Below the pieces are notes generated by a model. It was not told the origin of the DNA. It saw nothing but the letters and a program-made list of their open reading frames with translations, and made no database searches. Positions 8,286-15,686 of a stretch of 64,000 nt of DNA are shown one piece after another. Position 1 is the first letter of the stretch. Every line of letters begins with the position of its first letter. The stretch is taken from positions 1 through 64,000 of the forward strand of contig NZ_BMIR01000009.1 in assembly GCF_014642655.1 (NCBI RefSeq). The letters run 5' to 3'. A program made the position numbers and the translations under genes. The DNA is from Pullulanibacillus camelliae. Its GTDB lineage: Bacteria > Bacillota > Bacilli > Bacillales > Sporolactobacillaceae.

Positions 8286-9575
8286 ATGACCCATATTATT
8301 GGCGTTGTAGCGGACGATACAACGGGAGCAAATGATATTGGCATTATGTTTAGTAAAAATGGCTGTACGGTAAAAGTGGTGGCCTACGATGAGCACCTGA
8401 AGCTACAAAACGATGCCAATGTCGTGGTTGTCGATACAGATAGTCGGTTGGATAGCCCGGCATTAAGCTATCAAAAAGTCTATCAAGCGACAAAAGCGTT
8501 AGTAGAATTGCAGTGTACACGCTTTTTTAACAAAACCTGTTCGGTCTTCCGAGGGAATATAGGGAAGGAATTCGATGCGATGCTTGACGCCCTTGATGAG
8601 GAGTTTGCTGTTATAGTACTAGCTTTTCCGAAAAATGGGCGTAAGACGGTGAACGGTATTCATACCGTTTATGGGAAACAATTAGAGGAATCGGAGTTTG
8701 CCCATGATCCAGTTCATCCAATGAAACAATCCAATCTGGTTTCTATCTTACAGGAGCAAACAGATAGGGTGGTTTCTGCTATACACCTGGATGTCGTAAG
8801 AAAAGGGGCTACCGCTTTAAAAGCAGAAATTGAAAGTCAGAGAGCAGTGGCAAATTATTGTATTGTAGACGCTGAGACACAAGAGGATTTGACTGTAATT
8901 GCGGAAGCAGTGAAAGATGTTAAAGTGTTGGCTGGAAGCTCAGCCTTGGCTGAAGAGCTGCCAAAATTTGTTCCCACTGAGCCCATGATCAGCCCCCTTC
9001 AATCGTTGGATATGAATGATCCTTACGGTGTGCTGATTGTATCTGGGAGCTTGACGCCACAAACTGGGGAGCAAACGCAGCTGCTCATAGCATCGGGTTG
9101 TCCGACTGTCGTGGTAGATTCCAGACATATTTACTCTCCACAGGACCGCCAATTGGAACAGGATGAGGCGGTAAAACGTGTTATGGAGCGGATAGTAAAC
9201 GGTAGTGATGTGCTAGTGATGGCTGACAATACTCCGGAAATTGTTCAGCAAACGAAACAGCTCGGCAAAGAGAAGGGGATCGATGCTTTAACAATAAGCA
9301 AGATGGTTTCGGCACTGTTAGCTGACATCACTGTACAAATCGTTGAACAATGTCACCTCAAGAAATTGGTCATTGCAGGTGGTGACACCTCTGGTACGAT
9401 CACGCGAAAACTAGGCATTAAAGGCAACTTCATTCTTAAAGAAATTGCCACAGGCGTTCCTTCTGGCCTAGCTTTTGGACGAGATATGCTCATCGTGTTG
9501 AAATCAGGCAGTTTTGGTGAAGCAGATTTTTTGATCCAAGCCGCTGAGCATTTGAAAAGTCTGACTCACACTTGA
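8286..9575 (+). CDS. DUF1537 four-carbon acid sugar kinase (OtnK-like)
   Basis: A 429-residue protein of the four-carbon acid sugar kinase family. The N-terminal substrate domain opens with GVVADDTTGANDIG (residues 5-18), the family signature. The nucleotide-binding C-terminal half carries GVLIVSGSLTPQTGEQ (about 247-262), GGDTSGTITRKLG (about 366-378) and VPSGLAFG (about 393-400). ATG 8286 follows GAGGGGT. Characterised relatives phosphorylate 3-oxotetronate (OtnK), D-threonate or D-erythronate at C4. With OtnI-like and OtnC-like neighbours, 3-oxotetronate kinase is favoured; a direct tetronate kinase paired with the convergent decarboxylating dehydrogenase is the alternative. It is the last gene of the plus-strand cluster. 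Confidence 0.9.
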   Translation: MTHIIGVVADDTTGANDIGIMFSKNGCTVKVVAYDEHLKLQNDANVVVVDTDSRLDSPALSYQKVYQATKALVELQCTRFFNKTCSVFRGNIGKEFDAMLDALDEEFAVIVLAFPKNGRKTVNGIHTVYGKQLEESEFAHDPVHPMKQSNLVSILQEQTDRVVSAIHLDVVRKGATALKAEIESQRAVANYCIVDAETQEDLTVIAEAVKDVKVLAGSSALAEELPKFVPTEPMISPLQSLDMNDPYGVLIVSGSLTPQTGEQTQLLIASGCPTVVVDSRHIYSPQDRQLEQDEAVKRVMERIVNGSDVLVMADNTPEIVQQTKQLGKEKGIDALTISKMVSALLADITVQIVEQCHLKKLVIAGGDTSGTITRKLGIKGNFILKEIATGVPSGLAFGRDMLIVLKSGSFGEADFLIQAAEHLKSLTHT

Positions 9576-9592
9576 GCGTCATAGTCAAATAA

Positions 9593-9631
9593 AAGCTCAC
9601 TGGGCTATTTCAAAGCCCGGTGAGCTTTTTT
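9593..9631 (+). terminator. Rho-independent terminator of the catabolic operon
   Basis: AAGCTCACTGGGC (9593-9605) pairs with GCCCGGTGAGCTT (9615-9627), running into TTTTTT. It closes the plus-strand cluster; AAAA on the left arm makes it usable in the opposite direction as well. Confidence 0.9.
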
Positions 9632-10071
9632 AATGATAAGCATGTACAAAATTTTGGGTGTCATTGGAGGAGATAGTGTACATGCCAGTTATCGCTGCTC
9701 GCTACGGCCTCCGATACGCAGAATGCGCTAGCTTTGGTGTTGGATGTGACGTTTTTAGCGATCGTCTATAGTAGCCTCAGCACGTGTTGGAATAGACGAT
9801 TTGTGTTCCAAGTTATCTGTCCCTATGTCTATATTGCTTCGTCATCAGCTTTCTTGGAGTAACACAGGCGGTTTGTTCGTGAAGTAATTCTCGCTTTTAT
9901 TTAGGCCACTGAAAAAATTCCCTTTTTTATTCTTATCATGCATAAGGAAGGGTGGTGACTTTCATTTCAGGCACTTGCTTTCAATTATGTAGCTCGGCAC
10001 TTAGATGATCATTATCTTACCCAATACTATATCGACACTAATGCGAAAAAGTTATTTTCGCCCAGTTTATC
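9632..10071. other. Intergenic region with repeat traces and a short open fragment
   Basis: No complete gene is visible. 9700-9780 has blocks such as CGGCCTCCGAT that recur at 12582-12593, a trace of the GC-rich repeat family. AAAATTTTGGGTGT at about 9647-9660 recurs near 32606. An open stretch at about 9961-10076 (residues ALAFNYVARHLDDHYLTQYY within it) lacks a start codon and may be a gene remnant. Confidence 0.4.
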
Positions 10072-11151
10072 TTAGCGTGATTCGATTCGCATGATTTTTT
10101 CAGAAATCGCTTCTGCAAATTCGGAAGTTGTGGCGTGGCCTCCCAAGTCCTTTGTTTTTATCCCTTCTTTTAGGGATTGGGCGAGGCTTTGTTCAACGTA
10201 TGTGCCCATTTCCTTTAGCTTAGGGTCATTGTGTTTTTCAGCAAGCCATTCCATGAGCATGACCGTTGACAGCATAATGCCTGTTGGATTTCCGATATTT
10301 TTGCCTGCGATATCGGGTGCGGAGCCATGGGCAGCTTGAGCCATGGCAATCGTATCATTGGCATTGATGGAAGGGGCAAGCCCTAGGCTGCCAACCAGCT
10401 CTCCTGCTAAGTCAGAAAGGATGTCGCCATACATGTTTTCTGTGACGATGACATCGAAATCCTTGGCGCGACGCGCGAGGTGAGCCGCCATAGCATCGAT
10501 ATGATAGTCATCTATTGTCACTTCGGGGTATTGTTGAGCGATATCACGACAGATATTTAAAAATAGACCATTGCTTAAGCGTAGGACATTTGCCTTATGA
10601 ACAACGGTTACCTTTTTACGACGCTTCATAGCCATTTGGAATGCGGCGTGAGCGATGCGTTCTATTGCTTGTCGTGTAAAAACGCCTGCTGTTATGACAA
10701 CATCCTCAGTAATTTGCCATTCTCCATGACCGACAAACATATTTCTGTCTGCATAAAATCCTTCCGTATTTTCTCTATAAATGACCAAATCTGCTTCACC
10801 AACCATACTTTGGATACCCGGCAGCGTTTTGGCTGGGCGGATATTTGCAAATAAATCGAGGGTATGGCGGAGCACACCGCTCGGATTCAGGTTCTTTTTA
10901 TGATCGGGCGGGTAGGAGGCCGAATCATGAGGGCCGAGAATCCAGCCGTGGGTATTTTTTAATCCTTCAGTCGTGACTTCGGGCAGAGGATTATCGTATT
11001 GTTTAATCGCTTCCCAACCCATTGGCAGAGTTAGCCATTCAATGTCAATGTTAGCTTTACGGGATGCCGTTTTAAAGACATCAACGGTAGCGTTCACAAT
11101 TTCTGGGCCAATGCCATCTCCTTTTAATACACCAAGACGATAGATAGTCAT
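10072..11151 (-). CDS. Isocitrate/isopropylmalate-type beta-decarboxylating dehydrogenase
   Basis: A 359-residue NAD-dependent beta-decarboxylating dehydrogenase (LeuB/Icd/TtuC superfamily). It begins MTIYRLGVLKGDGIGPEIV, with GDGIGPE near residue 12. It also has the substrate loop YRENTEGFYADR, VHKANVLRLSNGLF, the metal-binding stretch IVTENMYGDILSDLAGELVG and the NAD site HGSAPDIAGKNIGNPTG. The ATG at 11151 has AGAGGAAGG upstream; an upstream in-frame ATG would add 31 unrelated residues. The loop matches neither LeuB nor isocitrate dehydrogenase exactly and is nearer to the malate/tartrate/homoisocitrate group. It faces the kinase gene convergently. It could oxidise and decarboxylate a tetronate 4-phosphate, as PdxA2 does, or a tartrate/malate-like acid; inferred. 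Confidence 0.85.
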   Translation of the reverse strand: MTIYRLGVLKGDGIGPEIVNATVDVFKTASRKANIDIEWLTLPMGWEAIKQYDNPLPEVTTEGLKNTHGWILGPHDSASYPPDHKKNLNPSGVLRHTLDLFANIRPAKTLPGIQSMVGEADLVIYRENTEGFYADRNMFVGHGEWQITEDVVITAGVFTRQAIERIAHAAFQMAMKRRKKVTVVHKANVLRLSNGLFLNICRDIAQQYPEVTIDDYHIDAMAAHLARRAKDFDVIVTENMYGDILSDLAGELVGSLGLAPSINANDTIAMAQAAHGSAPDIAGKNIGNPTGIMLSTVMLMEWLAEKHNDPKLKEMGTYVEQSLAQSLKEGIKTKDLGGHATTSEFAEAISEKIMRIESR

Positions 11152-11435
11152 ATTAATCCTTCCTCTCTTTATCAAGCATTCAGTGAGCAAATCTCTTGAT
11201 AGACAACTTATTTTATTGCAGAGTATTCTTTTAATTGTTTTCATAGTTTTGGGGTTAAAGGCTAACGGATCGTACTTCTATCCGCGATAAAACAAGTAAA
11301 GGATTAAGGGGATTATATCAAGTATAACCTAAGCGGGGCGCGGGGGTAGAGTAAAAAGGCTTTAAAATAAAAAGAAAGCCTTTGAAGGGAATTCGGTATT
11401 GCCATAAAAGAGCGAGCCAGGGGACAACGCTTTTG

Positions 11436-12386
11436 TCATCCTCTGGCTAGTTTGAGGGCCTTTTCAGTGTTCCCGAAATGGAACTTTGTTAGCTTTTTTA
11501 AAGCGTCAATCCCTTGTGTAGTGATGATCTGGGCGGCGATGGCATCGACATGGGGACCAGCCCCTTTGGGGAGTAATTGGCCACATTGTGTGGAAAGACG
11601 ATCCATTTCGCTTAAAAAGCGCTGTCTGGCAATAATTGAGGCACAGGCAACCGATAGATGGACACTCTCACCTTTTGTTTTAAAATAAATATGCTCCTTG
11701 ATGACCGTCTTACGATCAGCAAGCAATTTAAAGTAATTTGATGGTGTGGTGAATTGATCGATGAGAAAGCCATCAAAGGGATGGTCAAGCTTGCTTTGTA
11801 CGTTAAGCAATGCTTGATTGTGCATGACAGCTTTCAGTTTATTTTGATTGTAACCCGCACTCTGCAGGGCATTGTATTTTTCGTTTGGCAACACTAATAC
11901 ACTACTTGTGACGTTTGGAAGGATTTGCTCTGCTAACGCCTTAATCCGTTCATCTGTTAAAGCCTTTGAATCACGCACGCCAAGCTGCCGCAGTCTATCC
12001 ATATCCTTTTGATCGGTATACACGGCGGCAACGACCAACGGCCCAAAGTAATCGCCTGTTCCCACTTCATCAGAACCGATGATAGCCAGCTCAGCAATAT
12101 GGCGTGGCGGCGCATAGTTATGGTGCTCCACATTAGGACGCATCTTTACTCGAGAAGTGGGAGTGGTCTTGGGTGTTTGTTCACTTTTGTTCCACTTTTT
12201 TGCCTCTTGTTCGGCTGTTTTCCCTTGGAAGAGCACTTTTCCTGATTGATAAGCAGTGATGGCACAACTCCCTGTTTCAGCTCGAAAGAGGGCGCCAGGT
12301 GGCAACTTATCCACTAAATACGTCTTATAATAAGCCTGCAATTTCGGTATGGCTTTAGCTTGTAGCTTAATCACAGCTTGGCTCAA
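11436..12386 (-). CDS. rnhC: Ribonuclease HIII
   Basis: A 316-residue RNase HIII, which removes RNA from RNA-DNA hybrids. The N-terminal substrate-binding domain (about 1-85, with GSCAITAYQSGKVLFQGK) precedes the catalytic RNase H fold. Active-site motifs are GSDEVGTGDYFGPLVVAA near residue 105, DSKALTD near 143 and LIDQFT near 210; the DEVGTGD pattern separates HIII from HII. The TTG at 12386 (MSQAVIKL) fits the family's usual N-terminus and has AGGAG about 10 nt upstream; the longer frame upstream is not conserved-looking. It lies opposite the small membrane protein and cvpA-like genes, next to polX and mutS2. Confidence 0.93.
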   Translation of the reverse strand: MSQAVIKLQAKAIPKLQAYYKTYLVDKLPPGALFRAETGSCAITAYQSGKVLFQGKTAEQEAKKWNKSEQTPKTTPTSRVKMRPNVEHHNYAPPRHIAELAIIGSDEVGTGDYFGPLVVAAVYTDQKDMDRLRQLGVRDSKALTDERIKALAEQILPNVTSSVLVLPNEKYNALQSAGYNQNKLKAVMHNQALLNVQSKLDHPFDGFLIDQFTTPSNYFKLLADRKTVIKEHIYFKTKGESVHLSVACASIIARQRFLSEMDRLSTQCGQLLPKGAGPHVDAIAAQIITTQGIDALKKLTKFHFGNTEKALKLARG

Positions 12387-12541
12387 TATCTTCACTCTCC
12401 TATTGTTTCTATTATACATGAGGTGATTAGGTAGCGGAATAACATTGGATAATATCAGGGTCAAAAAGCTAGGGAGAATGAATTGGTGTTATGAATCCAT
12501 TTCATCATAGAAATTGTTGAGACTTAAATCCAAATACTATT

Positions 12542-12640
12542 GAGTCGATTTCCGCTACAGCTGGACACTTTCTCCGGGCGCGGCCTCCGATGCACAACTG
12601 AAGTGGTATGGATGTGTAGCTTCGTGTTGTCATATGGATG
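12542..12640 (+). repeat. Short fragment of the GC-rich intergenic repeat family
   Basis: GATTTCCGCTACAGCTGGAC followed by TTTCTCCGGGCGCGGCCTCCG resembles the GGATTTCCGCTCCAGG...GCTTTCCG core of the type B repeats. Only this part is present, so it looks like a remnant. The rest of 12387-12746 holds nothing I can assign. Confidence 0.45.
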
Positions 12641-12746
12641 TGATGGTGTTAGTCGATCGTAGGTCATTCATGTTCGTTAAATTGACTTAAATAAGCTATT
12701 ATGGAATGGACTTATATAGATAAAAAATAGAAATGGGGGTAAGAAT

Positions 12747-12932
12747 ATGGGAGGATTTGGCGCACTAATGTCCTTAATCATTTTTTTAATTCCGTTAATC
12801 ATCGTCATTTATTTATTAAAATGGGTAATGGAGATACGGAACAGCTCTGAGATACAAGTTCAACAAAATAAAGAGATCATTTCTTTACTAAGAGATATAA
12901 AGGAAAGCCATGTGGATTCAAATGGAGAGTAG
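12747..12932 (+). CDS. Small single-pass membrane protein
   Basis: A 61-residue protein with a strongly hydrophobic segment (LIIFLIPLIIVIYLLKW, about residues 10-27) and a charged, helix-forming C-terminal half rich in E, K, Q and S. ATG 12747 is preceded by GGGGGT at good spacing. It occupies the place where, from memory, B. subtilis carries zapA between rnhC and yshB, but it is not ZapA-like because ZapA is soluble and longer. Function unknown. Confidence 0.6.
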   Translation: MGGFGALMSLIIFLIPLIIVIYLLKWVMEIRNSSEIQVQQNKEIISLLRDIKESHVDSNGE

Positions 12933-13319
12933 GAGACAGCTCTCCTCATGCCTCGTAAAAAAGTGATGAACGATGTAATCATGTTACCAAAAGGATTGAA
13001 GTGTCAAACCCTCATTGCTTTTGCAGGCATTAAATTACCGGGCCTTTGTGCTTCGAATCCATTGAGCACTAAATGGTCGCTTTCAGTTGTTAGTAGCTGC
13101 TGGAAACAAGGGTGAAATGATGACCGGATGTCTTTTCGTGAAGCCTGTGAATAAAGTGTTTTCCAAACTCCGACTTTTTGATATGATAATATAGTCTTGA
13201 AGCTTTATAGATAAAGAGAAGCTTGTGCGGCAAGTACTGCTGCTTAATCGGATAAATAAAACAATGGTCGTGTATAGTTACCGTTGTTGGTTCAGAGACA
13301 GAAAGTTGGGGAACATTTT
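12933..13319. other. Intergenic region upstream of the cvpA-like gene
   Basis: No gene, including no zapA, could be found in any frame. A plausible but weak promoter, TTCCAA (13161-13166), 18-nt spacer, GATAAT (13185-13190), lies about 130 bp before the cvpA-like start. Confidence 0.35.
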
Positions 13320-13880
13320 ATGCTGAGCTTGATCATTATCATTCTTTTAATTGCTGGTTTTTTCATTGGCAAACGCCGTGGGCTGATTTTACAACTCATT
13401 CATCTCACGGGCTTTATCGCTGCTTATGTTATCGCATTTATTTATTATAAAAAGTTCGCTCCGGTATTAAAGCTATGGATTCCATTTCCTGACACAGGTT
13501 CTAATGCCTTTTTCTCTACGCTGAGTCACAGTAGCTTAGAGATGGCCTTCTATCGAGCGATTGCTTTCGTTATCATCTTTGTTGCGGTGAAGATCCTTTG
13601 GCAAATTGTGGGATCTATGTTGGATTTTCTTGCTGATCTCCCCATACTTAGAACGGTAAACCGTTGGCTGGGTGCTGTTTTTGGCTTTGCCGAGGTCTAT
13701 CTCGTTCTGTTTATCTTGCTATTTATCGGCGCATTAGCTCCTTATATGGGGATTGATCAAATGATTGACCACTCTTATGTCGCCCATCTCATTATAGATA
13801 ACACACCTGTCCTATCTGATAAATTAGGGAATCTTTGGCTGCAGGTATCGACCACAACTAGTTTCATAAAAGGGATATAA
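13320..13880 (+). CDS. CvpA-family membrane protein (YshB-like)
   Basis: A 186-residue protein with four predicted membrane segments. The first (MLSLIIIILLIAGFFIGKRR) has the family's typical GKRRGL turn. ATG 13320 is preferred over an upstream in-frame ATG at 13284 because GGGGA precedes it and the extra residues are hydrophilic. It matches B. subtilis YshB in position (between rnhC and polX) and in size. E. coli CvpA is needed for colicin V production, but the role in Bacillales is not settled. Confidence 0.85.
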   Translation: MLSLIIIILLIAGFFIGKRRGLILQLIHLTGFIAAYVIAFIYYKKFAPVLKLWIPFPDTGSNAFFSTLSHSSLEMAFYRAIAFVIIFVAVKILWQIVGSMLDFLADLPILRTVNRWLGAVFGFAEVYLVLFILLFIGALAPYMGIDQMIDHSYVAHLIIDNTPVLSDKLGNLWLQVSTTTSFIKGI

Positions 13881-13935
13881 GGGCATTCATCAATTGTGGT
13901 GGATGCCTACACCATTTTAAAGGGGTGAGGATGCT

Positions 13936-15663
13936 TTGAATAAAAAGCAGGTTATCAAAGTATTAGAGGAAATTGCAACCTATTTGGAGCTCAAAGGGGA
14001 AAACCCTTTTAAAATATCAGCCTATCGCAAGGCAGCTCTAGCATTAGAAAATGATGATCGGAGCATGCAACAAATTGAGGATCCCGCATCACTAAAGGGG
14101 ATTGGCAAAGGAACCGCTCAAGTGATTGATGAATTGCTGGAAACAGGAGAATCCGTTCTTTTGAACACGTTGAAGGCAGAGGTGCCGGAAGGGTTGCTTG
14201 CACTCCTCAAGCTTCCGGGATTAGGCGGGAAAAAGATTGCCAAGCTGTATCAAGAGCTTGGTGTCGTTGACCTCGAAACGTTAAAGCAAGCTTGCATGGC
14301 TGAACAGGTACAAGCACTTGAAGGTTTTGGAAAGAAAACAGAGGAAAAAATATTGAAAGCAGTGGAGGCTTCAAGTCAACGTCCAGAGCAATTTCCTATT
14401 GAATATATGCTAAAGCTATCAGCGCAAATTGAAGTGGTGTTAATGAACATCCCAGCCATTGATCGCTACTCTAAAGCGGGTAGCTTGCGTCGGCAAAAGG
14501 AAATGATGAAGGATATTGATTATGTGATTGCGACGGAGCAGCCTCATGAGGTTGCTGAGGCGATTAAGGAAGGGCTTGAGGTTTCTGAGGTTACCGGTCA
14601 AGGTGAAACCAAAATGTCTGTCATTCTCAAGGATGAATGGGGCGTATCGGTTGATTTTCGCTTTGTCACTGAAGCGGAGTTTGCAACTGCGCTTCATCAT
14701 TTTACGGGATCAAAGGATCATAATGTGAAAATGCGGCAGCTTGCCAAGGCGCAAGGAGAGAAGATTAGTGAATATGGTGTGGAAAATGAGGAAACAGGTG
14801 AACGCTTGACGTTTACCTCAGAAAAGGCTTTTTTTGCTCATTTTGGGTTATGTGAGATTCCTGCAGAGATTCGCATGGGACGTGAGGAGATTGCTGAAGC
14901 AGCCGAACGAGAGGCCTTTGATTTTGTTACAGTAAACCATATTAAGGCTGATTTACACATGCATACCACCTATAGCGATGGGGCGTATACGATAGAAGAA
15001 ATGGCCGAAGCGGCACGTCATAAAGGTTACGATTATATTGTAATCACGGATCACTCCAAATCCTTAAGGGTGGCTGGCGGGCTTGACGAAAAGCGGCTGT
15101 TGCAACAGCGCGAGGAAATTGAACGCTTAAATGCCAATTATGGCTCTGCATTTAAAATCTTTGCAGGGACTGAAATGGATATTTTATCTGATGGGCGCTT
15201 GGATTTTAGTAATGAAACCCTTGAGGCGCTTGATTTTGTCATTGCAGCCATTCATACGAGCTTCTCTCAGGATGAAGCCACGATCATGCGCCGGCTTCGG
15301 CAGGCAATGGAAAATCCTCACGTTCGCTTAATTGCTCATCCAACGGGTCGCATTATTGGGCGCCGGAAGGGCTATGCTGTTAATATGGAACTGTTGATTC
15401 AATGGGCACGAGAGACGGGAACAGCGTTAGAGTTAAATGCGAATCCCAGTCGATTGGATCTGACCTCAGAGTGGGTAAAACGCGCACAAGACGCACAGGT
15501 TAAACTTGCGATTAACACGGATGCCCATTCTTTAGATATGCTAGACGATATGCCTGTTGGTGTCACGGCGGCAAGAAGAGGCTGGATACGTCCAGAAACG
15601 GTGCTTAACACCATGAGTCGCGGACGTTTTGAAGCTTTTATAAAAGAACCAAAGAACGCTTGA
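13936..15663 (+). CDS. polX: DNA polymerase X family protein with PHP exonuclease domain
   Basis: A 575-residue bacterial PolX, involved in base-excision and gap-filling repair. Order of domains: helix-hairpin-helix 8-kDa region (about 1-80), HhH (about 90-140), polymerase palm with GSLRRQ and the metal-binding KDIDYVIA near residue 195 plus VDFRF near 237, then a C-terminal PHP domain beginning ADLHMHTTYSDGAYTIEEM near residue 338 that carries Mn-dependent 3'-5' exonuclease activity. The TTG start at 13936 follows AGGGGTGAGG; the ATG at 13931 is closed at once. It is followed by mutS2 with about a 20-bp gap. Confidence 0.95.
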   Translation: MNKKQVIKVLEEIATYLELKGENPFKISAYRKAALALENDDRSMQQIEDPASLKGIGKGTAQVIDELLETGESVLLNTLKAEVPEGLLALLKLPGLGGKKIAKLYQELGVVDLETLKQACMAEQVQALEGFGKKTEEKILKAVEASSQRPEQFPIEYMLKLSAQIEVVLMNIPAIDRYSKAGSLRRQKEMMKDIDYVIATEQPHEVAEAIKEGLEVSEVTGQGETKMSVILKDEWGVSVDFRFVTEAEFATALHHFTGSKDHNVKMRQLAKAQGEKISEYGVENEETGERLTFTSEKAFFAHFGLCEIPAEIRMGREEIAEAAEREAFDFVTVNHIKADLHMHTTYSDGAYTIEEMAEAARHKGYDYIVITDHSKSLRVAGGLDEKRLLQQREEIERLNANYGSAFKIFAGTEMDILSDGRLDFSNETLEALDFVIAAIHTSFSQDEATIMRRLRQAMENPHVRLIAHPTGRIIGRRKGYAVNMELLIQWARETGTALELNANPSRLDLTSEWVKRAQDAQVKLAINTDAHSLDMLDDMPVGVTAARRGWIRPETVLNTMSRGRFEAFIKEPKNA

Positions 15664-15686
15664 GTCAGTAAGAAAGGATGAGCGCT

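Noticed and set aside
9961-10076. Short open stretch after the kinase terminator
   Set aside because: No start codon and no recognisable family; kept only as a possible remnant in the intergenic entry.
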